The notes under the pieces are model-generated. The model was not told the origin of the DNA, did not search any database, and saw nothing but the letters and a program-made list of their open reading frames with translations. From CAZNVB01 sp964651495 (GTDB lineage Bacteria; Acidobacteriota; Aminicenantia; Aminicenantales; UBA8522), in NCBI GenBank assembly GCA_964651495.1, contig CAZYWP010000055.1, positions 1-18,878 of the forward strand: 18,878 nucleotides of DNA, given 5' to 3'. Below are positions 7,545 to 15,338 of this stretch, piece after piece. The position numbers and the translations under genes were made by a program. Numbering within the stretch: position 1 is the first letter of the stretch; each line of letters begins with the position of its first letter.

Positions 7545-7573
7545 TTGAAAAAAATATACTATTCCGATATTAT
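7545..7573 (+). promoter_or_regulatory. Promoter candidate for the resB-ccsA operon
   Basis: TTGAAA at 7545-7550, 17 bases, TATTAT at 7568-7573, in an AT-rich gap between the HAO-like gene and resB. The spacer holds TTCCGATA, which also occurs in the centre of the palindrome at 120-142, but the full dyad is absent. There is no clear terminator upstream, so readthrough from the octaheme gene is also possible. Confidence 0.5.
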
Positions 7574-7606
7574 TAATAGCCATTTTTTAGCGCCGGAACA
7601 ACCGGA

Positions 7607-8959
7607 ATGAAGTCATTGCTCAGGTTCTTCACCTCGGTCAGAGTCGCCATCACGCTCTTGATCATCCTGATCTGCGCCTCCATCCTCGGCACGCTCATCC
7701 CCCAAGGCCGCAGCCCGCAGGAATACCTCGTCCGCTACGGCCAGATCGCCAGCCCGCTCCAGTGGCTCCGGTTCACGCGACTGTATCATTCCGTCTGGTA
7801 TATCGCCGTCCTGGCGCTCTTTGCCCTCAACATTATCGTCTGCACCCTCGAACGGTTGTCCTCCAAGTTCCGCCGCGCCCTCCGGCCGAAGTTCGAGACC
7901 GAAACCAAGAATCTTCTGTCCCTGAAAATCAAGGACAGGGTCAAATCCGCTCACCCCCTGGCCGGGGCGAAAGAGTCCGCAGTGAGGGAGCTGGCGCGAC
8001 ATCATTACCGCCCGAGAGTGGACGAGGCCGAGGGCCGAGTCCTTCTGGTCGCCCGCAAACGGGTGCTCGGCCTCTTCGGTTCCGATGTCGTCCACCTCGG
8101 CCTCCTCGTCATCCTGGCCGGCGGCATCATCAGCGGGCTGGGCGGCCTGCGGTCGAACCTGACCCTCGTCGAAAACCAGGCCCTTCCCGTTCCCGCGGCC
8201 GGTTTTTCCGTCCGGCTGGATAAATTCACGACCGAGCTTTACCCGGACGGCAATGTCAGGGACTGGAAAAGCGAGCTCACCGTGATTGAGGACGGCCAGC
8301 CTCTCTACCAGAAGACCATCGAGGTGAATCACCCCCTCAGCCACCGCGGGTTTGTCTTATACCAAAGCGGCTACGGCTGGGACTGGCAAAACCCCTCCCT
8401 CGAAGTCTGGGTCAGAAAGCAAAGCGATTCCGCGTACCTCCAGAAGCTCCGGCTTCGGGTTGGAGAGCCGGCCTCTCTCGAAGGGGAAAACGTGCAGGTC
8501 TCGGCTATCCGCTTCTATCCCGATTTCATCCTCGACGAGAAAAACCAGCCGACCACCCGCTCGCTCGAGCCGAACAACCCGGCGGCCTTCATCGAAGGAA
8601 AGCGGGGAGAGGAGGCGATCTTCTCCGGCTGGGTCTTCGCCAAGTTCCCGGATTTCACGAGGATGCACTCCGCCAAGGATACCGACCTCTCCGTCGAGCT
8701 CAAGGACGTCGTAGCTCCTCAATATTCCGTTATTCAAGTGGCCAAGGACCCCGGCGTGGGGCTGATCTGGATCGGCTGCACTCTGCTTATGGCCGGCCTC
8801 TTCCTGGCCTTCTACTGGCCGACCCGGGAAATCCGCCTGGTCCTCGACGCGAGCCAGGGAAAAACGGAGATCACGGCGGGTGGAATTTCCGCCAAGAGCC
8901 GGGAGGCCTTCGAAGCCGAGTTCAACCGAATCATGAATTCGCTGAGGAAAACGAAATGA
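7607..8959 (+). CDS. resB: System II cytochrome c biogenesis protein ResB/Ccs1
   Basis: 450-residue membrane protein. Predicted transmembrane helices are at about 12-31, 63-80 and 161-180, then a large extracytoplasmic domain, and a last helix near the C-terminus (GVGLIWIGCTLLMAGLFLAFYW). The opening FFTSVRVAITLLI and LGTLIPQ, and the histidine at 163 in VVHLGLL, are typical of ResB. With CcsA it forms the heme export and attachment machine that links heme to CxxCH motifs outside the cytoplasmic membrane. Its stop overlaps the ccsA start by four bases (ATGA), so the pair is translationally coupled. Placement inside a cytochrome cluster suggests a dedicated or dosage-supplementing maturation system. 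Confidence 0.93.
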   Translation: MKSLLRFFTSVRVAITLLIILICASILGTLIPQGRSPQEYLVRYGQIASPLQWLRFTRLYHSVWYIAVLALFALNIIVCTLERLSSKFRRALRPKFETETKNLLSLKIKDRVKSAHPLAGAKESAVRELARHHYRPRVDEAEGRVLLVARKRVLGLFGSDVVHLGLLVILAGGIISGLGGLRSNLTLVENQALPVPAAGFSVRLDKFTTELYPDGNVRDWKSELTVIEDGQPLYQKTIEVNHPLSHRGFVLYQSGYGWDWQNPSLEVWVRKQSDSAYLQKLRLRVGEPASLEGENVQVSAIRFYPDFILDEKNQPTTRSLEPNNPAAFIEGKRGEEAIFSGWVFAKFPDFTRMHSAKDTDLSVELKDVVAPQYSVIQVAKDPGVGLIWIGCTLLMAGLFLAFYWPTREIRLVLDASQGKTEITAGGISAKSREAFEAEFNRIMNSLRKTK

Positions 8960-9780
8960 ACGAATCCACTCTTTTCGCAGTGGCCTTCTTCCTTTATGCC
9001 CTGGCCGCCTTTTTCTATCTCGCATTTCTCTATTCCAAGAGGGAAAAGCTGGCCGCGACCGGGTTCTGGGTCGCTTCGCTCGGGCTCTTCCTCCATACGC
9101 TGGCCTTGATTCTGCGGACCGTGGAAAGCGGCCATGCCCCTTTCACCAACATGTACGAATCCCTCTCCTTCCTGGCCTGGGCGTCGATATTCGCTTACCT
9201 CATCATCGAATGGAAATATAAGGTTCGCAAGGTAGGCGCCTTCCTTCTTCTCATCGTCATCGGGCTGATGGCCCTGGCCTCCTCGCCCCTAATGCCTAAG
9301 GAGACTGCGCCGCTCGTGCCGGCGTTGCAGAGTTACTGGCTCTGGCTCCATGTCTCGGTGACGCTCCTCGGCGAGGCCTTTTTCAGCATTGCCTTTATTA
9401 CCAGCATCATGTACCTCCGAGCGGACGCCCGGGAAAAGAGGGGCCAGGCGCCCAAATCCGGGCTCACGGCCGAGAGGCTCGATTCGATCAGCTACCGGGC
9501 CATCGCCATCGGATTCCCCCTCTTTACCCTGGGCGGGCTCGTCTTCGGCATGGTCTGGGCCTACAAGGCCTGGGGGAGCTACTGGACCTGGGACCCCAAG
9601 GAGGTCTGGAGCCTGATCACCTGGTTCGTTTTCGCCCTTTATCTCCACACCCGCATCGTCATGGGTTGGAAGGGACGCCGGTCGGCCACCATCGCCATCA
9701 TCGGTTTTCTCGCCGCCCTGTTCACCTATTTCGGCGTGAATTACCTGCCGGCGCTGGCAGGTTTCCATTCGTACGCCTGA
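8956..9780 (+). CDS. ccsA: System II heme handling/ligation protein CcsA (ResC, also called CcsB)
   Basis: 274 residues with about eight hydrophobic helices. The tryptophan-rich heme-handling WWD motif is present as WGSYWTWDPKEVWSLITW at 206-223. Histidines at 47, 132, 231 and 271 sit where the family's conserved transmembrane and periplasmic histidines are expected. It presents heme to apocytochromes together with ResB, encoded immediately upstream with a 4-base overlap. Length is normal for unfused CcsA. The next gene is a giant 18-heme cytochrome 23 bases downstream, consistent with co-transcription. Confidence 0.94.
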   Translation: MNESTLFAVAFFLYALAAFFYLAFLYSKREKLAATGFWVASLGLFLHTLALILRTVESGHAPFTNMYESLSFLAWASIFAYLIIEWKYKVRKVGAFLLLIVIGLMALASSPLMPKETAPLVPALQSYWLWLHVSVTLLGEAFFSIAFITSIMYLRADAREKRGQAPKSGLTAERLDSISYRAIAIGFPLFTLGGLVFGMVWAYKAWGSYWTWDPKEVWSLITWFVFALYLHTRIVMGWKGRRSATIAIIGFLAALFTYFGVNYLPALAGFHSYA

Positions 9781-9803
9781 ACCGATATGAAGCTGCCAAC
9801 AAC

Positions 9804-11795
9804 ATGAAAAAGACGCGGAAGAAAAAACTGCTCTTCGTCCTCGGCATCTTTGTTTTTGTCCTGCTTCTCTTCGCCGGCACGGCCGAGTACACATCGCATT
9901 CCAAGTTCTGCTCCGTGTGCCACTATATGAAGCCGTTCTATCAGAGCTGGGAGGAATCCGCCCATGCCGGGATCGAATGCAGCAAATGCCATTATCCGCC
10001 CGGACTGAGGTCTTTTCTGCGGGTGAAACTGGAAGGCCTGAACCAGGTCCTCCGCTACTGGACGAAGCTCTACGTCAAGTCCAAGCCCTGGGCGGAGATC
10101 CCGGATGAGAGTTGCCTCCGGCCCGGCTGCCACGAGAAGCGGCTGCTCGAGGGCCGGGTCCAATTCCGCAAGGTCGTCTTCGATCACCAGGTCCATCTCG
10201 GGGACATGCGGCGGGGCAAGAAACTGCGCTGCACGAGCTGCCACTCCCAGATCGTCCAGGGAGACCACATCACGGTCACAGAAAGCAGTTGTTTCATCTG
10301 CCATTTCAAGGCCAGCGAGCACTATCCCCAGATCAGCAGTTGCTCCCACTGCCATATCCGGGAGGCCCTCACTTCAAAAACGGAGTCGCGCTTCGACCAT
10401 ACAGCGGTCTTCGAGAACAATTTTGCCTGCGACAAATGCCACAGCCAGATCATTCTCGGCGACGGCGCTGTGCCGCGCGAGAACTGTTATAAGTGCCACT
10501 TCGAACGGGACCGCGTCGACCGTTACGATGACACCGACCTGATGCACTCGACCCACATCTCCGTCCACAAGATCGAATGCAACCAGTGCCACACGGAGAT
10601 CCAGCACAAGATCGTCAAGGATATTGAGACAATCGCCGACTGCCGGACCTGCCACACCAATTTCCACCAGGCCCAGAAAATCCTGTATTCCGGCGAAGGC
10701 GGCAGGGGTGTCATCCGGGCGATGCCCAACGTCATGCTCGAAAAGGGGCTGAGCTGCAAGGGCTGCCACATGTTCCACGAAGAGGCCGGCGGCCGGCTCG
10801 TCGGGAGCGACACGCTGGTATCGCGCCAGCAGGCCTGCGAATCCTGCCACGGCAAGGGATTTGGCCGCCTGCTCCAAATCTGGCAGTCCTCGACCGAGAA
10901 GAAGCTGGCCGAGATCAGGGCCGTCTACAACCGGGCGCTGGCGGAATCCCGCCGGGCGCCGGGAGAGAACAGGGACAAAGCCAAATCCCAGCTCCAGGAC
11001 GCCGGGTTCAACATCGACGTCGTCGAGCGGGGCAAGGCCGTCCACAACATGGCCTATTCACAGGAGCTCTTGCAGGCGGCCTTCGGAAGCATCGAAGAGG
11101 CGCTGAGGCTGTCGGGATCCACCTATCAGCCGGCGAAATTCACGGTCTCGGCCGCCAGCGTCCCCGGCCAGTGCTCCCAATGCCATGCCGGGATAGAGGA
11201 AATCAGCGCCCCGGTCTTCGGGTTGAGCTTCCCCCACAAGCCTCATCTCCTCGGCCAAAAAATGGAGTGCGGCGTCTGCCATTCGAACGCCAAGCGTCAC
11301 GGGGAATTCGTGAGCTCCAAGAAGGCCTGCGCCTCCTGCCACCATCAGGACGCCAGGCGCGAGTGCGGGAGCTGCCATGCGCTGCAGAAGACAATTTTCG
11401 AGGGAGGGGCTCTCAACGGCTGGACTGTGCCCAAAGACATGATGGCCGAGGCCGGAGTGAGCTGTGACGGCTGCCACCAGGTCGAGGGAGGCCGAGTCAG
11501 CCGGTCCGATGCTTCGACCTGCGCCGGCTGCCATGAGGAAAGCTACAGGCAGACTTTCGCTGACTGGCAGAACGCCTTCCAGAGCCTTCGCTCGAGCCTT
11601 GATGAGGCGCTCATAGAAAAGAGAAAACTCTCCCTTAGCCAAGAAGAGAAAGAGCAGGTCGCGGAGGTCGAGAAATCGCTCCGCCGCCTCGACCTCGACG
11701 GCAGCTCCGGGGTCCACAATTCCCAGTTTGTCGAAGAGGTCTTGACAAAGCTCGAGCAACGAATAAAATCAATCCGGGAAAAAAAAGACGGATGA
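9804..11795 (+). CDS. Membrane-anchored 18-heme cytochrome c with NapC/NirT-type N-terminus
   Basis: 663 residues starting at ATG 9804; the open frame extends upstream but overlaps ccsA. One N-terminal helix (residues 9-25) is uncleaved in appearance and is followed by CSVCHYMKPFYQSW, the signature of NapC/NirT/NrfH quinol-linked cytochromes. I count 17 CxxCH motifs plus one CX4CH (CLRPGCH at 104-110). Hemes 9-12 and 14-18 lie in two related modules. Each ends in a heme pair, a long charged helical region and a VHN motif (VHNMAYSQELL at 413 and VHNSQFVEEVL at 637), which indicates internal duplication. It probably spans the periplasm as a wire or is an enzyme of unknown substrate. The stop overlaps the Rieske start by four bases, linking it to the Rieske/cytochrome b module. 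No close named homologue is apparent to me. Confidence 0.85.
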   Translation: MKKTRKKKLLFVLGIFVFVLLLFAGTAEYTSHSKFCSVCHYMKPFYQSWEESAHAGIECSKCHYPPGLRSFLRVKLEGLNQVLRYWTKLYVKSKPWAEIPDESCLRPGCHEKRLLEGRVQFRKVVFDHQVHLGDMRRGKKLRCTSCHSQIVQGDHITVTESSCFICHFKASEHYPQISSCSHCHIREALTSKTESRFDHTAVFENNFACDKCHSQIILGDGAVPRENCYKCHFERDRVDRYDDTDLMHSTHISVHKIECNQCHTEIQHKIVKDIETIADCRTCHTNFHQAQKILYSGEGGRGVIRAMPNVMLEKGLSCKGCHMFHEEAGGRLVGSDTLVSRQQACESCHGKGFGRLLQIWQSSTEKKLAEIRAVYNRALAESRRAPGENRDKAKSQLQDAGFNIDVVERGKAVHNMAYSQELLQAAFGSIEEALRLSGSTYQPAKFTVSAASVPGQCSQCHAGIEEISAPVFGLSFPHKPHLLGQKMECGVCHSNAKRHGEFVSSKKACASCHHQDARRECGSCHALQKTIFEGGALNGWTVPKDMMAEAGVSCDGCHQVEGGRVSRSDASTCAGCHEESYRQTFADWQNAFQSLRSSLDEALIEKRKLSLSQEEKEQVAEVEKSLRRLDLDGSSGVHNSQFVEEVLTKLEQRIKSIREKKDG

Positions 11796-12217
11796 ATAGA
11801 AGGCGGTTCGTCAACCTGTTCCTGGGAGGGTCTATCCTCGGGACCGCCGCGTCGTTGCTCTACCCGGTCATCCGCTATCTGATTCCCCCGCGCCAGGCGG
11901 AGGCTGCGGCCAAGAAACTGGCCGCCGCCAGGGTCGGGGAGATCGCCCCCAACTCGGCCAAGCTGTTCAGGTTCGGCTCGTCACCCGCCATTCTCATCAA
12001 CACAGCCGAGGGCGAGCTCCGGGCGTTCTCCGCCGTCTGCACCCATCTGACCTGCACGGTCAACTATGAGGCCGACACGGGGACTCTGTTTTGCCCCTGC
12101 CATAACGGCCGCTTCGACCTGGCCGGGAACGTCGTCTCCGGGCCGCCGCCGCGTCCCCTGGAATCCTTCGAGGTCGAAGTCTCCGGCAGCGATATCTACG
12201 TTTCGAGGAAGAGCTAA
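11792..12217 (+). CDS. Rieske [2Fe-2S] subunit of a quinol-cytochrome c oxidoreductase
   Basis: 141 residues. N-terminal RRRF plus a hydrophobic segment (residues 6-30) gives a Tat-like signal anchor, as usual for Rieske proteins folded before export. Cluster ligands are visible as CTHLTC (C83, H85) and CPCHNGRF (C101, H104), with C88 and C103 positioned for the stabilising disulfide; GPPPRPL at 117-123 is the proline loop. It transfers one electron from quinol at the Qo site of the adjacent cytochrome b to a c-type heme. Start overlaps the 18-heme gene by four bases, and cytochrome b begins just after its stop. It is short for the family but complete. Confidence 0.95.
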   Translation: MNRRRFVNLFLGGSILGTAASLLYPVIRYLIPPRQAEAAAKKLAAARVGEIAPNSAKLFRFGSSPAILINTAEGELRAFSAVCTHLTCTVNYEADTGTLFCPCHNGRFDLAGNVVSGPPPRPLESFEVEVSGSDIYVSRKS

Positions 12218-12218
12218 G

Positions 12219-13292
12219 ATGGGCCGGTGGAGCGAAGCCCTCCGCGGTTATCTCGAGTCTCGATTCAAGCTCTCCGCGGCCCTGGATTTCGGCCGGAAGA
12301 AAAAGGTCCCCGAGCACAGGCTCTCCTTCTGGTATTATTTCGGCGGGCTGTGCCTCTTCCTCTTCCTTGTCCAGGTGGCGACGGGCGTTCTACTCCTTCT
12401 CTACTACACCCCTTCTGTCGATGCGGCCCACGAAAGCATCGTCTTTATCATGAGCCAGGTCAAGTTCGGCTGGCTCATCCGCTCCGTCCACAGCTGGACG
12501 GCCAACATCCTGGTCGGCGCGATCTTCGTCCACATGTTCAGCGCCTTCTTCCTCAAGGCCTACCGCCCGCCGCGCGAGCTGACCTGGGTCAGCGGATTTT
12601 TCCTCCTTGCTCTCTTCCTGGCCTTCGGGTTCAGCGGCTACCTTCTCCCCTGGAACGAGCTCTCCTTCTTCGCCACGCGGGTGGGGACGGACATCGCCGG
12701 GGTCGTTCCCATCGTCGGGAAGGCGGTTAAGACATTCATCCTGGGAGGGCCGCAGGTCTCCGGCGCCACCCTGACCCGTTTCTTCTGGCTCCACGTCGCC
12801 GTGCTCCCGGCGATCGCCCTGCTCATCATGGGCGTTCATGTCCTTCTCGTTCAGACCCTGGGGATGAGCAAGCCGATCGGAGTTGGCGCAGCCAAAGAGA
12901 TCTCCTTTTTCCCGGACTTCATCCTCAAGGATGCGCTGGGCTGGCTCGTAGTCCTCGGCATCATCGGCGCGATCTGCGTCTTCCTCCCCTGGGAGGTCGG
13001 GCTCAAAGCCGACCCGTTCGCGCCGACGCCGCTCGGCATCAAGCCGGAATGGTACTTCACCTTCATGTTCACCACCCTCAAGCTCGTCCCGGCGCACATC
13101 TTTTCGCTGGAGGGAGAAGTCCTGGCCATTCTGGCGTTCATGCTGGGAGGCCTGCTCTGGATGGCCATCCCGTTGATCGACCGCCGGGCCGCCAAGGAAA
13201 GGAAGAGCCCGGTCATATCCTTCATTGGATTCCTGATCGTGGCCTATATCGCCGTCATGACGGCTCTGACCTATCTAGCCCCCAAATTATAG
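12219..13292 (+). CDS. Full-length cytochrome b, b6-like, of a bc-type complex
   Basis: 357 residues from ATG 12219, one base after the Rieske stop; the longer frame upstream lies inside the Rieske gene. About eight transmembrane helices. Heme b ligands are H91/H105 and H192/H207. The second pair is separated by 14 residues, as in cytochrome b6, rather than the 13 of mitochondrial-type cytochrome b. The Qo-site motif PEWY is present at 276-279, so quinol oxidation should be intact. Aligning LVQVATG by eye with b6 puts a tyrosine (Y40) where b6f carries the cysteine for heme ci, so that extra heme may be absent. N- and C-terminal domains are fused, unlike the split b6/IV arrangement. No cytochrome c1 or f gene follows; multiheme cytochromes on both sides are the likely electron acceptors. 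Confidence 0.94.
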   Translation: MGRWSEALRGYLESRFKLSAALDFGRKKKVPEHRLSFWYYFGGLCLFLFLVQVATGVLLLLYYTPSVDAAHESIVFIMSQVKFGWLIRSVHSWTANILVGAIFVHMFSAFFLKAYRPPRELTWVSGFFLLALFLAFGFSGYLLPWNELSFFATRVGTDIAGVVPIVGKAVKTFILGGPQVSGATLTRFFWLHVAVLPAIALLIMGVHVLLVQTLGMSKPIGVGAAKEISFFPDFILKDALGWLVVLGIIGAICVFLPWEVGLKADPFAPTPLGIKPEWYFTFMFTTLKLVPAHIFSLEGEVLAILAFMLGGLLWMAIPLIDRRAAKERKSPVISFIGFLIVAYIAVMTALTYLAPKL

Positions 13293-13294
13293 CC

Positions 13295-14575
13295 ATGAAG
13301 ATGAAGACGAGTCTCTCATTGCCGCGAAAAACGAAATGTTTAAGCCATAAGCTGGTCTTTGCCTTCTTCCTTTTGTTGTTACCGCTGGCCCTTTCCGCCC
13401 AGAAAAATTCCTGCGTCGAATGCCACACCGAGATGGGAGACGCCCTCAAGGCGCCCGTCGAGGCTATGAGCTCGGACGTCCACAGTCAATTCGGCTTGAG
13501 CTGTCACGACTGTCATGGCGGCAACCCGGCGCAGGAGGATGTCGAGCTGGCCAAGGACCGGTCGTTCAAGGGCGCCCCGCAGCGGGCCAAGATCCCCGAT
13601 TTTTGCGGCGGCTGCCATGCCGACTCCGCCTTCATGAGGAAATTCAACCCCAACCTCCGGGTTGACCAACTTTCGCTCTATTGGACGAGCCGCCACGGCG
13701 AGATGCTCAAGAGGGGCGACCCGAACGTGGCCGTGTGCACGGACTGCCACGGCGTCCACGGCATCCAGGCGGCCACCTTCCCCAAGTCCCGGACCTTCCC
13801 CTGGAATATCCCTCAGACCTGCGGCCGCTGCCATGCCGACGCGGAGCACATGAAGGCCTACGGCCTGCCGGTTGACCAGGTCGCCGAGTATAAGCAGAGC
13901 GTTCACGCCGCCACGCTGTTCGAAAAAAAGGACCTTTCGGCGCCGGTCTGCAACGACTGCCACGGCAATCACGGCGCCGTCCCCCCCGAAGTGACTTCGA
14001 TCGCCTATGTCTGCCGGCAGTGCCATCCCAGCGCCGGCGACCTGTTCACCAGGAGCCCGCACCGGACCGCCTTCGACGGCCTGGGGATTTCAGAATGCGA
14101 AGCCTGCCACGGCAACCACAAGATCGTTCCCCCGACCGACCAGATGCTGGCCGGGGGAAGCGCCGATGTGTGCATCCAGTGCCACGATGCCGGGAGCGAG
14201 GACCACCGGGCGGGCCAGGCGATGAAGCAGCGGCTGGATGACTACGTCGCGGCCTTTCAGGGAGTCCAGGGGCTTCTCCAAGAAGCGGAGAAAAAGGGAG
14301 TCGAAGTCAGCGAGGCCGAGTTCCGGCTGCAGGAAGCCAGCACCGCCCTCATCCAGGTCCGCAACCTGACCCACGGCCTGGCCCTCCCGGAGATCGAAAA
14401 GACCCTGAGCGAGGGAGGCCGGGTCATCGCCGAAGTCAGGGGGCAGGGGGAAGCGGCCCTGCGGGAAGCCGGGTTCAGGAAGGCCGGGCTCATCGTGGCC
14501 ACCGTCTTCATCCTCCTTCTGGCCCTGGCCCTCTACCTCAAGATCCGCGACCTCCACGCCGGAAAGTCCGCCTAA
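13295..14575 (+). CDS. 9-heme cytochrome c with C-terminal membrane anchor
   Basis: 426 residues, starting two bases after the cytochrome b stop. Signal peptide at about 1-35 (LVFAFFLLLLPLALSA). Nine CxxCH motifs at residues 40, 70, 104, 148, 176, 219, 240, 268 and 293, several in the repeated context SxHxxxLF...C-x-x-CHGxHG that also appears in the two 11-heme proteins downstream. After the last heme comes a roughly 90-residue helical, coiled-coil-like stretch, then a single transmembrane helix (about 398-416) and a short tail. The anchor and the tight linkage to Rieske and cytochrome b suggest it replaces cytochrome c1 as the high-potential arm of the complex; that role is inferred. A tandem ATG at 13301 is an alternative start. 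Confidence 0.85.
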   Translation: MKMKTSLSLPRKTKCLSHKLVFAFFLLLLPLALSAQKNSCVECHTEMGDALKAPVEAMSSDVHSQFGLSCHDCHGGNPAQEDVELAKDRSFKGAPQRAKIPDFCGGCHADSAFMRKFNPNLRVDQLSLYWTSRHGEMLKRGDPNVAVCTDCHGVHGIQAATFPKSRTFPWNIPQTCGRCHADAEHMKAYGLPVDQVAEYKQSVHAATLFEKKDLSAPVCNDCHGNHGAVPPEVTSIAYVCRQCHPSAGDLFTRSPHRTAFDGLGISECEACHGNHKIVPPTDQMLAGGSADVCIQCHDAGSEDHRAGQAMKQRLDDYVAAFQGVQGLLQEAEKKGVEVSEAEFRLQEASTALIQVRNLTHGLALPEIEKTLSEGGRVIAEVRGQGEAALREAGFRKAGLIVATVFILLLALALYLKIRDLHAGKSA

Positions 14576-14603
14576 CGCGCTCCGGCCGTTCTTTATTCTT
14601 ATT

Positions 14604-14627
14604 AATTTTATAGATTACCTAAAAATT
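14604..14627. promoter_or_regulatory. Third AT-rich operator candidate upstream of the tetraheme operon
   Basis: AATTTTATAGATT at 14604-14616 is identical to 763-775 in front of the decaheme operon. A looser opposite half, CTAAAAATT, follows at 14619-14627. It lies 24 bases upstream of the -35 box at 14651, unlike the copy at 757, which lies downstream of its promoter. The dyad here is imperfect, so confidence is lower than for the first two copies. Confidence 0.45.
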
Positions 14628-14650
14628 ATCGATTTTCTCGGGATTTTTTA

Positions 14651-14679
14651 TTGACAATTTCCCGGGAGTTTCCTAAAAT
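14651..14679 (+). promoter_or_regulatory. Near-consensus sigma70 promoter of the tetraheme/11-heme operon
   Basis: TTGACA at 14651-14656, exactly 17 bases, TAAAAT at 14674-14679: one of the best promoter matches in the window. The spacer contains the palindrome CCCGGG at 14661-14666. The predicted leader to the ATG at 14754 is about 68 bases. Confidence 0.7.
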
Positions 14680-14753
14680 GGAATTTAAAAATTCGGGGAC
14701 ACGGACCGAGTGCCACTATCGGTCCCAGGCCCTTAAATTCCCAGGGAGGACAG

Positions 14754-15272
14754 ATGAAAAAGATTGCCCTCATCGTCGCCGTTACGGCATGCGTTTTCAT
14801 CCTCGGCCTGATCGGCCAGAACTTCACCTATGTCGGCGCGGCCAAGTGCGCGATCTGCCACAAGACCGAAAAGCAAGGCCAGCAGTACCCGATCTGGCAG
14901 AACAGCCAGCATGCCAAATCCGCCGCCGCCCCCTGCAGCGCTGAAGGCGCCAAGGTCGCCCAGGCGGCCGGCGTCCAGACCCCGGCGGACAGCCCCCAGT
15001 GCCTCAAGTGCCATGCCCCTCTCTTCGAGAAAGCCCCCGAACTCAAGGCGGAGGGCGTGACCTGCGAGGTCTGCCACGGCCCCGGGAGCGAGTACAAAAA
15101 GCTGAACATCATGAAAGACAAGGCCCTGGCCAAGCAAAATGGCCTGATCATCTACGAATCCCCGGAAGCGGTCAAGAAGCAGTGCCTGACCTGCCATGAG
15201 AACGCCCACGGCAAAAGCTTCGATTTCGCGGCCGCGGTGGAAAAAATCAAGCACAACAAACCGGCCGAATAA
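14754..15272 (+). CDS. Tetraheme cytochrome c, cytochrome c554-like
   Basis: 172 residues with signal peptide at about 1-22 and four CxxCH motifs at residues 32, 83, 104 and 144 (CAICH, CLKCH, CEVCH, CLTCH). The start of the mature protein (YVGAAKCAICHK, then IWQNSQHAKS) and GVTCEVCHGPGSEY match the c554-type tetraheme family. In ammonia oxidisers cytochrome c554 takes electrons from HAO. With an HAO-like octaheme gene about 7 kb upstream, a soluble shuttle role between periplasmic partners is plausible. GGGAGGA at 14744-14750 supports the ATG. C61 is an unpaired extra cysteine outside any heme motif. It leads the last operon and is the only small soluble cytochrome in the locus. Confidence 0.87.
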   Translation: MKKIALIVAVTACVFILGLIGQNFTYVGAAKCAICHKTEKQGQQYPIWQNSQHAKSAAAPCSAEGAKVAQAAGVQTPADSPQCLKCHAPLFEKAPELKAEGVTCEVCHGPGSEYKKLNIMKDKALAKQNGLIIYESPEAVKKQCLTCHENAHGKSFDFAAAVEKIKHNKPAE

Positions 15273-15287
15273 GCCGGGCCAGCGCGA

Positions 15288-15314
15288 CCGGCGGAAAATC
15301 GTCCTTCCCGCCGG
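15288..15314 (+). promoter_or_regulatory. Intercistronic hairpin between the tetraheme and first 11-heme genes
   Basis: Perfect 7-base stem CCGGCGG 15288-15294 / CCGCCGG 15308-15314 with a 13-base loop and no T tract. It is not a good terminator. It may be an mRNA stability or differential-expression element letting the small tetraheme protein accumulate more than the large downstream ones. Confidence 0.35.
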
Positions 15315-15338
15315 CCGGCGATAAGGAGCAAAACCGTC

